From positions 62,001 through 126,000 of the forward strand of contig JAFYNK010000023.1 in NCBI GenBank assembly GCA_017548125.1: a DNA stretch of 64,000 nucleotides, given 5' to 3'. The notes under the pieces are model-generated. The model made no database searches. It was not told the origin of the DNA and saw only the letters and a program-made list of their open reading frames with translations. The translations under genes were made by a program, and so were the position numbers. Of this stretch, positions 52,420-61,270 are shown one piece after another (within the stretch, counting starts at the first letter, position 1; each line of letters starts with the position of its first letter). The DNA comes from Bacteroidales bacterium. Lineage in GTDB: Bacteria; Bacteroidota; Bacteroidia; Bacteroidales; F082.

Positions 52420-53391
52420 TTATATTTCAGCAAGTCTCCTGAATTCATTCCAGCGACTTTCGTCCATTTTCGCGCCAATAACTTGAATGATGCTTTCTGC
52501 TAAAAGATTGCCGATAGTGCCGCATTTTTCCAAGTCGTAACCTTCTATGAGTCCGTATAAAAAGCCTGCTGCGTACATGTCGCCGGCGCCAGTGGTGTCA
52601 ATAACATCTACTTTGTTGCAGCCTATTGTAGCTCTCTCTTCTCCTCTTTTGATTAATGAACCTTTCTTTCCAATCTTGACGATAGCGGTCTCGACTTTTG
52701 AAGCGATGTATTCTAATGATTCTTCTGCTTCTGTCATTGTCAGACTCTTTGCTTCTTCTTCATTGGCGAAAATGATGTCTATTTGAGGAAGTAGTTCGTT
52801 GAGGAAATCGCGGTTTGCTTCTACTACATTGTAACTTGCAAGGTCTAAGACGACTTTGCATCCGCTTTCTTTTGCTGTTTCTATTGCTTTCTTGAACAAT
52901 GGTCTGTTGGCGATGAGGTAGCCTTCAACGTAGCAGTAGTCCCATCCTTTGAATAATTCTGTTGTGATGACGCTTTCGTTGAGTTCTACGGAAGCTCCGA
53001 GGTTGGTTGCGAAAGTGCGTTCGCCGTCTTTTGAGATTATTGTACGTGCTGTTCCTGACGCTGTGTCTGTGCGAAACATCATTGGTTTTACTCCGACGGA
53101 ATTCATTGATTCTTCGAAGAATTTGCCTATTTCGTCATTGCCTATGTATGATATGAATCCGCTTTTGACGCCTAGCTTTGCAAGTCCGTGGATTGTGTTT
53201 GCGGCAGAGCCGCCAGGTGCCATTGAGCTTTCGTGATTTTCAAGTTTCTTTTCTATCAATGCTGATGAGTTCTCGTCAACAAGTTGCATTGAGCCTTTAG
53301 GAAGGTTTAATTCATTAAGAATATTGTCGTCGTTGATTTGTGTTAAAATATCAACCAATGCGCTGCCTATTCCTACTACTGATTTTTTCAT
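52420..53391 (-). CDS. Adenosine kinase-like PfkB-family sugar kinase
   Basis: A 323-residue PfkB/ribokinase-fold kinase. The start MKKSVVGIGSALVDILTQIN is typical of Bacteroidetes adenosine kinases. Motif 1 is MAPGGSAANTIHGLAKLG and motif 2, with the catalytic Asp, is DTTGAGDMYAAGFLYG. Expected role: phosphorylation of adenosine or a related nucleoside/sugar in the cytoplasm. Substrate is inferred from the N-terminal similarity only. An inverted pair of family B repeats lies just upstream. Confidence 0.88.
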   Translation of the reverse strand: MKKSVVGIGSALVDILTQINDDNILNELNLPKGSMQLVDENSSALIEKKLENHESSMAPGGSAANTIHGLAKLGVKSGFISYIGNDEIGKFFEESMNSVGVKPMMFRTDTASGTARTIISKDGERTFATNLGASVELNESVITTELFKGWDYCYVEGYLIANRPLFKKAIETAKESGCKVVLDLASYNVVEANRDFLNELLPQIDIIFANEEEAKSLTMTEAEESLEYIASKVETAIVKIGKKGSLIKRGEERATIGCNKVDVIDTTGAGDMYAAGFLYGLIEGYDLEKCGTIGNLLAESIIQVIGAKMDESRWNEFRRLAEI

Positions 53392-53400
53392 ATTTTTATA

Positions 53401-53507
53401 AGTTTATGGCTTAAAGTTTAAAGTTTAAGGTGTTTGTTGTGATTGCTTTCAATACTTATAATTATAGAACAATTATTCTTAAACCTTAAGCATTAAACTT
53501 CAAACTG
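53401..53507. repeat. Family B inverted repeat pair without gene
   Basis: Left arm 53401-53430 (7-bp units near AAAGTTT, ending TTAAGG) and right arm 53479-53507 (CTTAAACCTTAAGCATTAAA and on) are imperfect reverse complements with 48 bp between them. No gene or terminator is present in the spacer. Confidence 0.65.
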
Positions 53508-53606
53508 AATTATACAAAAAAGAAAATGATTGCTTGAGCGGCAACCATCTTCTTCAATTAATAACATGAAACATAAAAAAATTACACTTTGTAATCTCTC
53601 TCTTTG

Positions 53607-53680
53607 CGCCCCCTTCAGGACTTGAACCTGAGACCCCCTGATTAACAGTCAGATGCTCTAACCAACTGAGCTAAGGAGGC
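53607..53680 (-). tRNA. tRNA-Asn(GTT)
   Basis: A 74-nt cloverleaf on the minus strand: acceptor GCCTCCT/AGGGGGC, D arm GCTC/GAGC, anticodon loop CTGTTAA (anticodon GTT), T loop TTCAAGT, discriminator G. CCA is not encoded. Confidence 0.96.
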
Positions 53681-53712
53681 GTTTGCTACGTTTTGTCTCC
53701 GTATTGCGAGTG

Positions 53713-53720
53713 CAAAGGTA
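53713..53720 (-). promoter_or_regulatory. -7 box of tRNA-Asn
   Basis: Reads TACCTTTG on the minus strand, matching TAnnTTTG; located 32 bp before the tRNA. Confidence 0.65.
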
Positions 53721-53795
53721 CATAAATTTTTTATTCTGGCAAGTATTTTTTTTAATTTTTTTTATTTTGTCTGTAATTTATTGATATTTACGTTA

Positions 53796-54602
53796 TTATG
53801 AATTGCGAGAATACTCTTCCATCCTCAAAATTGCCCTTATATTTCTAAATGGAATGATATTTCTGAACGGAAAAAGCACTTTTATGACGACATTTAACCA
53901 TTGTTTGTAGAAAATATTGATTTTACAGTATGCTTTTCTGAACCCAAAATTATGCATTAAAAACTCCTGAATGTTGGAATGTTCGCTTATAGAACGGCTG
54001 CCGTCACTGACATATCTGAACTTTTTTTCTTCAAGATAATGTTTATTCATTATATATATAAGTCCGTAGTAAGGATATGTCCTATTTTTTAATGTTTCTG
54101 GCTTGCATTTCATATCGTCATATTCGCAGCTGTCGCTCTTTATCCTATTAATAGAAATGGCAACAGCTTCGCCATTGACCTTGCGCTCAACAAGCCAGAA
54201 TTCTTTATCGCTCTCAGTCTCATATTTTTTAATCATGTCATCAAATTCATTTTTATTTGTTACATGACATTTTATTTTATATGATTTTTGCGCTGATGTG
54301 ATTATAGGAAATGCTATATCTGAAAATTCTTTAAGACTTATCTTCTTAATGTTATAAAATTTTAAAGCTCTTCTGATGTTTCTTCTTGCTGAAAAAGGCA
54401 ATTCCGAAATGTCTTCTATTTTATCTTTTATTATAAACCAAAATGATGTTTCTTCTTCACAATCAAAGTTATAGATATTACGGACGAATAATCCACCTTT
54501 TTTAAGTAATTCCATGCTTTCTTTTTTAGATAAAAGTTTTTCTTTACTTTCATCTAAGTAAATCCATGCACCTTTGTAATATCTATATTGTTTTATATCC
54601 AT
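53796..54602 (-). CDS. GNAT/FemAB-like acyltransferase of the polysaccharide locus
   Basis: A 268-residue cytoplasmic protein with no named family I can assign firmly. The segment PFSARRNIRRALKFYNIKKI and the later EFWLVERKVNGEAVAISIN and FRYVSDGSRSISEHSNIQEF resemble FemAB-like acetyltransferase-fold proteins found in surface polysaccharide clusters. Its ATG shares one base with the stop of the GT2 gene (TAATG), so it is the last gene of this operon. Possible role: acylation of a sugar unit. Confidence 0.5.
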   Translation of the reverse strand: MDIKQYRYYKGAWIYLDESKEKLLSKKESMELLKKGGLFVRNIYNFDCEEETSFWFIIKDKIEDISELPFSARRNIRRALKFYNIKKISLKEFSDIAFPIITSAQKSYKIKCHVTNKNEFDDMIKKYETESDKEFWLVERKVNGEAVAISINRIKSDSCEYDDMKCKPETLKNRTYPYYGLIYIMNKHYLEEKKFRYVSDGSRSISEHSNIQEFLMHNFGFRKAYCKINIFYKQWLNVVIKVLFPFRNIIPFRNIRAILRMEEYSRNS

Positions 54603-55417
54603 TAATAAGAATGTCTATAAATGATTTTTTTAATTATTCCGAAGAAAATATTGTTGACAGTCAATATGATAGATTTGATAACGCTTTTTTCTTCCGACTT
54701 TCTGAACATAAGATAATGCCATTTTACAAGTCTTATATATGATAAGTTGCTTAATGAGTTTTTGTGTTTTCTATATTTGGCTAAATTTTCATTTAGAAGA
54801 TAGCAGTTAGCTTTTTTAGAAATTTTAATCCAAATTGAGTATTCTTCGTTTATTTTAATATCAACACTTTGCATTAAGCCTATTTCATGGGCGTTATACA
54901 TTACTGTGAGACATCCAGGCCAGCAATATGCTGTCATCATTTTGTCTGTGATGACTTTAGGGCCAGAAATCGACAGTCCTAGTTCTTTTGAGTTTTCATC
55001 AATTTCGCAATAATTGGTATATGAAAAGTGATAGTCGTTTCTTTTCATGAACTCGATTTGTTTTTCGAGCTTGTTTGGATGCCATAAATCGTCGCTGTCC
55101 AAAAAAGCGATCCATTTCCCTTTGGCGTTCTGCAATGCTATATTGCGAGAAATGGCAGACCCTCTGTTCGTTGAGTTGTTAAAATATCTTATTCTTGAAT
55201 CTTTTTCTTGAAATGAAGAAACAATCTCAGCTGTTTTGTCGTTGGAGCAGTCGTCAACGATTATCATTTCCCAGTTTTGGTATGTCTGAGCTTGTACCGA
55301 CAGAATTGTTTCTGCTATGAATTTTTCACAGTTAAATGTTGGCGTTATTATGGAGACGAGTTCCTGTGACTGGAACGATGAAGGAAATCTGGATGGATTT
55401 TGGATTTTGGCATTCAT
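54602..55417 (-). CDS. Family 2 glycosyltransferase
   Basis: A 271-residue GT-A enzyme. The nucleotide-sugar site VSIITPTFNCEKFIAETI is followed by IVDDCSNDKTAEIV and AFLDSDDLWHP, where the DxD-type motif holds the metal and nucleotide. It probably adds one sugar to a lipid-linked repeat unit at the inner membrane. The short C-terminus carries a hydrophobic stretch that may touch the membrane. It belongs to the capsule/exopolysaccharide operon and overlaps the next gene by one base. Confidence 0.9.
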   Translation of the reverse strand: MNAKIQNPSRFPSSFQSQELVSIITPTFNCEKFIAETILSVQAQTYQNWEMIIVDDCSNDKTAEIVSSFQEKDSRIRYFNNSTNRGSAISRNIALQNAKGKWIAFLDSDDLWHPNKLEKQIEFMKRNDYHFSYTNYCEIDENSKELGLSISGPKVITDKMMTAYCWPGCLTVMYNAHEIGLMQSVDIKINEEYSIWIKISKKANCYLLNENLAKYRKHKNSLSNLSYIRLVKWHYLMFRKSEEKSVIKSIILTVNNIFFGIIKKIIYRHSY

Positions 55418-55484
55418 TGAATTTTGGTATTATAAATTTTATTTTTAATCTTTAAAAATTACATTAAAGATTAAATGCGTAACT

Positions 55485-56090
55485 TTAATTTCTGAATATT
55501 GTTTTAAAAATAATTTTAATATCACCCCAGAAGGTTCTGTTATGATAATAATCGAGATTTATTTTCACCTTGTCAGGGAATATTATTTCATCGTTATATT
55601 GTTGAGGATTATCGACTTTAGCGAGAATTTCTTCTTCGTTGATATATTTGAGAGAAGCAGGGCCTGTAATTCCTGGGCGCAGTTCGAGAATCTTACGAGC
55701 CGAGCCCTGCAGCGCATCTGCATAGCCGCTCACATCGGGGCGAGGTCCAACAAGACTCATATCTCCTTTTAATACATTAATTAATTCAACGATTTCGTCT
55801 AGTTTTGTCTTGCGAAGCCATTTGCCAAAAGGCAAGATTCTTTCGTCGTTAGCTGTAGTGATGAAGTTTTCGTTGTTCTTACAGCTGCTTTTCATCGTTC
55901 TTATTTTATATATCTGAAAAATTTTTCCGTATTGCCCTACTCTATCTTGCATGAATAGAAAGTTTCCATTAGGCATGATTATTTTGTGGATAATATAGAT
56001 TATCAGTATTATTGGTGATAAAAATATTATTCCCACAAATGCCGCGACTTTATCGAACAAGTATTTTATGAAAAGTGAAAATTTATTCAT
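55485..56090 (-). CDS. Polyprenyl-phosphate sugar-1-phosphate transferase
   Basis: A 201-residue bacterial sugar transferase of the short (PglC/WbaP C-terminal) type, which starts a repeat unit by moving a sugar phosphate to undecaprenyl phosphate. The start at 56090 (ATG) gives MNKFSLFIKYLFDKVAAFVG; four extra codons from a TTG are less likely. One N-terminal membrane helix precedes MQDRVGQYGKIFQIYKIRTM, then RKTKLDEIVELINVLKGDM and SLVGPRPDVSGYA, the conserved catalytic core. Confidence 0.92.
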   Translation of the reverse strand: MNKFSLFIKYLFDKVAAFVGIIFLSPIILIIYIIHKIIMPNGNFLFMQDRVGQYGKIFQIYKIRTMKSSCKNNENFITTANDERILPFGKWLRKTKLDEIVELINVLKGDMSLVGPRPDVSGYADALQGSARKILELRPGITGPASLKYINEEEILAKVDNPQQYNDEIIFPDKVKINLDYYHNRTFWGDIKIIFKTIFRN

Positions 56091-56102
56091 AATACTTTTC
56101 AA

Positions 56103-57593
56103 TTAGTAATTAAATTTTTTCAAATTATGTTGACTATTGTCCGTGGTCTGTTGACAAAAATTGTCATGAAACAGCAGAAAATAGAAAAACACGAAGAACA
56201 TGATTCCCATTTGACGTTCCAATACTGACTCGAACAAAGAATTAAAAGCCATTAAAATTATTAGAGAAAAGAATACAATATCTATTTCCTTTTTCTTTAT
56301 CCAAAAATATATTGGCATGAAAAACATTGCTAAATATAACAGCAAACCGAAAATTCCAACAGATATGATTGTGTCTGAAAGTTGATTGTGTGCATTGCAA
56401 TCTGCTTTTATCAAAACATTTATGTTAAGATATGTAGCTAAGTTTTCTTTAACGGAAGTATAATCGCAGCCATATTCATCCGCCTTTTTTTCTGCATAAT
56501 CGAAGGTGCTTTTATTTAATGAACTTTTGTGTTTTTCACATATATCATCTAAATATTCTCTTCTTTTTTTGTCAAAATCATCATCGTTGATATTGTTTAT
56601 AGGTCTTATTTTTGTGATGATTTCTTCTTTTTTCCTTTGATAACTGTTTAATGTTTCATTTGGGCGGTCGCCGGCTCCAACGCCAAACCAAAAATTATCA
56701 AATATTAGTTCTTTACAACCTTTGTATATGCTGATTCTTCTGTCTTCTTTTTCTATGTTTTGTAAATTATTTATCGTATCGGTTATTCTTTTAACGCTTT
56801 CCTTGAAATATAAAATGCTTATTGTTGTTATGCACGCCATAATAAGTCCGACATATATTCCTGTTTTATATTTCTTTTCTATAAAGATTAACCAAATCAA
56901 CAATGTTATAAAAATTAATATTATACACAACAACCCGGCTCTTGATTTTGATATGATTGTGAATGTTAATAGAAATATGATAAACAGAATATTGATAATG
57001 TTAGATTTTAATGAATTTTTATTAAATAATTCTGTAAAACAAAATGACATTCCTAAACATGTGTATATGGAAATATATGCATGATGTATATAGCCTGTAC
57101 CTTCTGATAAAAATTCAGGGTCGTAGAATCTTTCGTTTTTTGCGTTTTCAAACAAAACGTCATAAGAGGCCCAAGCGAAATTTACTATAAACAATGCTAT
57201 GATTCCAAAGACAAAAAAATACATAATTGTTCTTATTCTGTCTTTATTAAGGTATGATAGATTGGAGTACAAGAAAAAAAGTGGGAATAAAAGGAAGGAA
57301 AGTTTTTTGCCTATTTGAATTCTTGCTTCAGCTGAATCGTCTGAATATAAGAAGCTTATTGCATAGATAAGCCAAAATGCTATAAATATAAAATATGTAA
57401 GTTTGTTTTTATATTGTGATTTATTGATTGCATATCCGTTTTCGAAAATTCCTCTTAAGATGCTTGTAACGAATAGTGCAATCATTACATACGTTGCAAT
57501 TATCCATGAAAATGGTATGACTAATGCAAATGAGAGTAAAAGTATGTACTCTGTTAGTTGAAATGATTTTAGTTCTCTAAACGGATTCAGCAT
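56103..57593 (-). CDS. O-antigen ligase/Wzy-like polymerase
   Basis: A 496-residue integral membrane protein with about 11 membrane helices. It contains a large loop rich in charged residues (about 275-390, with WFGVGAGDRPNETLNSYQRK) between late helices, and YLDDICEKHKSSLN in that loop; both are typical of the O-antigen ligase/Wzy_C superfamily. A NCDAHNQLSDT-like segment (DCNAHNQLSDTIISVG) with the conserved His is present. It polymerises or ligates repeat units at the periplasmic face. It sits between the sugar transferase and wzi. Confidence 0.85.
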   Translation of the reverse strand: MLNPFRELKSFQLTEYILLLSFALVIPFSWIIATYVMIALFVTSILRGIFENGYAINKSQYKNKLTYFIFIAFWLIYAISFLYSDDSAEARIQIGKKLSFLLFPLFFLYSNLSYLNKDRIRTIMYFFVFGIIALFIVNFAWASYDVLFENAKNERFYDPEFLSEGTGYIHHAYISIYTCLGMSFCFTELFNKNSLKSNIINILFIIFLLTFTIISKSRAGLLCIILIFITLLIWLIFIEKKYKTGIYVGLIMACITTISILYFKESVKRITDTINNLQNIEKEDRRISIYKGCKELIFDNFWFGVGAGDRPNETLNSYQRKKEEIITKIRPINNINDDDFDKKRREYLDDICEKHKSSLNKSTFDYAEKKADEYGCDYTSVKENLATYLNINVLIKADCNAHNQLSDTIISVGIFGLLLYLAMFFMPIYFWIKKKEIDIVFFSLIILMAFNSLFESVLERQMGIMFFVFFYFLLFHDNFCQQTTDNSQHNLKKFNY

Positions 57594-57669
57594 TTATGAA
57601 AAAAATTAAAGCACAAGAATATTTGTGCTATTAATAATGTTTTGTTTTTGAAATTATTTTAATTAGACA

Positions 57670-59304
57670 TTAAAAATCATAGTATTTTCTGTCTAATGTT
57701 GTTCTTATGCCGAAATTGATGATGAAATTACTAAGATTGTTGCTTCCTTCAATTTTTTGATTTCTGTGAGTAATGTCTGCAAATACATTCAAATTGTATG
57801 AAGGATTTATTAGCCATGAAACAACTATATTGTTCATTAACAATGTGTTTAATTCACCTGTTAATAGGAAATGACCATGGGTGCCATCAATATGATAATA
57901 ATCTCTATAATCAAGATATACATCGTGACCATAGTTCAGGATTTCTCCGTTTTCCGTTATGATGTCGTCGCCCCATTGTCCGAAGTTCATTTTATATTGA
58001 AAATAGAATCGCTTGTAATTGTATTGCGCTCTAGCTATGACTTCATAAAAATTAGCGCCCCAAGGATGTGCTAATGGTTGATTTAAATGTGCATAATTGT
58101 CTTCACCGCTGTAATGAGAATACATATATGGTCTTACGAGATTGAACTCACTTTGAAGGAATAAATTCTTGATTCCAAAGCAATTATAACTTTTTACACC
58201 AAATTGGTATGATTGCTTGTTTGCCCAGTAACCTTCAAAGGCAATGAATTCTTTTACCGTCATTTCATCTAATACAAATTGTGCATACATTGTAGTATGT
58301 TTGCCTAAAATCAAACTTGCTGAAGCGCCGAGCAATGCGTTATCAGGAGAGCTGCCTGCATAATAATCTGTGGTGCGTAAGAATAAAATAGGATTCAGAT
58401 ATTGAAAATCCAGCCCTCTTTTAATTCCGTTTTCGTCTTGACCTTTGCAAACTATTGCGTCGAATAATCCTAAATTTAAACGTTTTGTAACGGCCCAATC
58501 AAGGTAATGTATTACTGTGTATTTTCTTGCATATGTGTTATCGTCAAGAACTCTGTTTTTGTCTGTCATTTGTGTATAGTAACACGAATATTGGATATTC
58601 CAGACGTCGGCCGTTAATTTGACGTATGGATAGGCGAATGCGTTGTCAGACAATATCAAAGAACGATATCCGTCTCCGATAAAGTTTTTGCCATAACCGA
58701 GAATACCTTGAATCCAATACATTGGTCTGATTGCGATATAAGCCGAAGCGTTAGCATAATCAAAACCAGTCTCTTTGAAGCGTCTTGCGTGACCTTGTCC
58801 TGGAACTACTTTATTTGTTCTTGCATACTCTGTTAAATAATCAGGGAAGACAGCTTGATTTTCCCTTAAATTACTATAGAAAGCAAAATTATCGCCGATA
58901 GTTCCTTTAATTTCAGCGCCGCGAGTGTTGACCCATGTCGTTTTGCCATTGTCTTTTCCAAGGTCAAAATCGACGATAGGATTGATGGCGATATAATAAT
59001 CATCAGTCTTGATTCCGATAAAATCAGTGTTGAAGATAGAATTCCAAGTTAAATTTTTCCATTTTTTGTCAAAGTCCTTAACAAAGAATTGAGTTTTATT
59101 GAGACTATCAATATTTAAAATGTTTCTGAACTGATATTCCGACCATGATTTTGTAGCGGTATGGAAACGATATGCAGAATTGTATGCTGCTGCTTGTATT
59201 TCCATCTCATAATCATCGTTAAGAGGAATGAGAAGCTCCTGAGAGAATAGCTTATTTATTGATAATAAGCATAAAAATGCAAAAATTAAACTTTTAATTT
59301 TCAT
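57670..59304 (-). CDS. Capsule assembly protein, Wzi family
   Basis: A 544-residue outer-membrane barrel with signal peptide (to about residue 21, ending LFSQE). Alternating strands with aromatic girdles (RPMYWIQGILGYGKNFIGDG, FQYLNPILFLRTTDYY, FYFQYKMNFGQWGDD) match the Bacteroidetes Wzi family, which anchors capsule chains to the cell surface. Ends in a strand IINFGIRTTLDRKYYDF. It starts two bases after the CapD-like gene ends. Confidence 0.88.
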   Translation of the reverse strand: MKIKSLIFAFLCLLSINKLFSQELLIPLNDDYEMEIQAAAYNSAYRFHTATKSWSEYQFRNILNIDSLNKTQFFVKDFDKKWKNLTWNSIFNTDFIGIKTDDYYIAINPIVDFDLGKDNGKTTWVNTRGAEIKGTIGDNFAFYSNLRENQAVFPDYLTEYARTNKVVPGQGHARRFKETGFDYANASAYIAIRPMYWIQGILGYGKNFIGDGYRSLILSDNAFAYPYVKLTADVWNIQYSCYYTQMTDKNRVLDDNTYARKYTVIHYLDWAVTKRLNLGLFDAIVCKGQDENGIKRGLDFQYLNPILFLRTTDYYAGSSPDNALLGASASLILGKHTTMYAQFVLDEMTVKEFIAFEGYWANKQSYQFGVKSYNCFGIKNLFLQSEFNLVRPYMYSHYSGEDNYAHLNQPLAHPWGANFYEVIARAQYNYKRFYFQYKMNFGQWGDDIITENGEILNYGHDVYLDYRDYYHIDGTHGHFLLTGELNTLLMNNIVVSWLINPSYNLNVFADITHRNQKIEGSNNLSNFIINFGIRTTLDRKYYDF

Positions 59305-59305
59305 A

Positions 59306-61255
59306 TTATTCCTTTTTGTCTAAACATGAATAGATGGAATTGTTGCTGATAAATTCAGGAACGATATTTTTCATTTGAGCGACGATCTTGAAGTTGTCGC
59401 ATGTTGGAATAAGATCGATGAGAGTGTTGATTTTTTCGTTAACTTCTTCTTGAGTATATTTACGAACCTTGGCTCTCATGATTTTAGCGTGTTCTGTTGG
59501 AATAGTATTTTCTTTTGTCGATAATAATTCCTCATAGAGTTTTTCACCTGGACGCAATCCAGTGATTTCAATCTCAACGCCTTCTTTTCTTGAGAGTTTA
59601 ATCATTTTTTTAGCGAGGTCATAGATTTTAACAGGTTCGCCCATGTCGAAAACGAAAATATCTTCTTTTTCACCCATTACACCAGCTTCTAATACGAGGC
59701 TGCATGCTTCAGGAATTGTCATAAAGTAACGAATAATATTTCTATCTGTTACTGTTAACGGACCGCCGTATGCCAGTTGCTTTTTAAATAATGGGATAAC
59801 AGAGCCGTTGGAACCCAATACGTTGCCAAAACGTGTTGTAACAAAAGATGTCTTTTCGCATTTACGACTTTGTGCATATATTTCAGCTATACGTTTTGTT
59901 GCACCCATTACGTTTGTTGGATTAACAGCTTTGTCGGTAGAAACCATAACGAATTTTTCTACTTCAAATTCTATTGCCAAGTCGGCGACGTTTTTAGTTC
60001 CAAGTACATTAACGAAAACAGCTTCGTATGGAAACTCTTCCATAAGAGGAACGTGTTTGTAAGCTGCTGCATGATACACAATTTGAGGACGATAAGTCTT
60101 GAATACTTCTCTCATTTTAGTGTTATCCTTGACATTTCCGACAATGAATTCAATTGGAATATTGAGAGAGCGGTAAGGCTCGTTGTTTAACAATTCAAAT
60201 TGAATATCATATAAAGGTGACTCGGCCTGATCTAATACGATGAGTTTCTTAGGTTTGTAATGAAGTACCTGACGGCAAATTTCGCTGCCTATTGAGCCGG
60301 CAGCGCCTGTTACCATGATAACTTTACCTTTAAGACCTTCGGTAACATTTTCCTTGCCAAGGATAATAGGTTCTCTGCCAAGCAAATCTTCAATTTTAAT
60401 GTCTTCAATCTGATTCATGGTTAACTTATTGTCAATCCATTTGTTAAGATGAGGTACAGACTTTACTTTTAATCCTAAATCGATGATTTCATTAATGATT
60501 TTAGTTTTTTCTTCATTTTCCATACTTGGTATGGCGAATATTATGAGTTCGATATTATTCTTTTTAACAAACTCTTTGTTACGGATTTTTTCTGGGTTAT
60601 AAACAGGAATGCCATTGATTGACTTGCCAATTTTATTAGGTGAATTGTCAATAAATGCGATGATGTTATAACATGCAGATGTGTCATGTTCGAGTGCATT
60701 TTTTGTAATCAATCCGGCGTCACCAGCGCCATAAATAACTGTGTTTATAGGTTCTTGTTTCTGGCTGATGTTTTCATTATAAATACGTCTGATTACCAAT
60801 CTTGACAATGTCATTGCAATGAAGGTAAGCATTGAGATGAAAACAACTTCTGTATGAGAAACAAACCATTTGTGAATTGTGGTTGTATCTAAGAAATTGA
60901 TTGCTATTGATTTAGTCATGAAGGCAAGAACGAATGTTCCCATAGATACGAATGCTATTTTCTTGATGTCGCCGAAACCGCTATAACGTACCAGTCCTTG
61001 ATATGAACCGAAAACAAATGCGTTTATCAAGAAAATGATTAAAATTGGAATCAAATGCAATGTTTCATGATGAATAATGTCTTTAACAACATTAAAACTA
61101 TCAACATTATAGATATATTTTATGAAAATATAAATCCAAAAAGATCCAATGAGAATACAGCAATCGAAGAGTAACACTAACCATTTTGAGAATGATTTTG
61201 GCGCGTATCTACCTCTAAATAATGCTAATGCAAGTTTTTTTAAAAGTCTTTTCAT
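59306..61255 (-). CDS. CapD/FlaA1-like UDP-sugar 4,6-dehydratase/epimerase
   Basis: A 649-residue membrane enzyme. Four N-terminal helices (residues about 25-165) and a CoA-binding-like domain (NTVIYGAGDAGLITKNAL) precede the catalytic SDR domain, which has MVTGAAGSIGSEICRQVL (NAD binding), VSTDKAVNPTNVMGATKR (catalytic lysine region) and TTRFGNVLGSNGSVIPLF. This class makes deoxy-amino sugar precursors for capsule repeat units. It follows manC by 15 bp. Confidence 0.92.
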   Translation of the reverse strand: MKRLLKKLALALFRGRYAPKSFSKWLVLLFDCCILIGSFWIYIFIKYIYNVDSFNVVKDIIHHETLHLIPILIIFLINAFVFGSYQGLVRYSGFGDIKKIAFVSMGTFVLAFMTKSIAINFLDTTTIHKWFVSHTEVVFISMLTFIAMTLSRLVIRRIYNENISQKQEPINTVIYGAGDAGLITKNALEHDTSACYNIIAFIDNSPNKIGKSINGIPVYNPEKIRNKEFVKKNNIELIIFAIPSMENEEKTKIINEIIDLGLKVKSVPHLNKWIDNKLTMNQIEDIKIEDLLGREPIILGKENVTEGLKGKVIMVTGAAGSIGSEICRQVLHYKPKKLIVLDQAESPLYDIQFELLNNEPYRSLNIPIEFIVGNVKDNTKMREVFKTYRPQIVYHAAAYKHVPLMEEFPYEAVFVNVLGTKNVADLAIEFEVEKFVMVSTDKAVNPTNVMGATKRIAEIYAQSRKCEKTSFVTTRFGNVLGSNGSVIPLFKKQLAYGGPLTVTDRNIIRYFMTIPEACSLVLEAGVMGEKEDIFVFDMGEPVKIYDLAKKMIKLSRKEGVEIEITGLRPGEKLYEELLSTKENTIPTEHAKIMRAKVRKYTQEEVNEKINTLIDLIPTCDNFKIVAQMKNIVPEFISNNSIYSCLDKKE

Positions 61256-61270
61256 AGTTTATTTTGTTAA

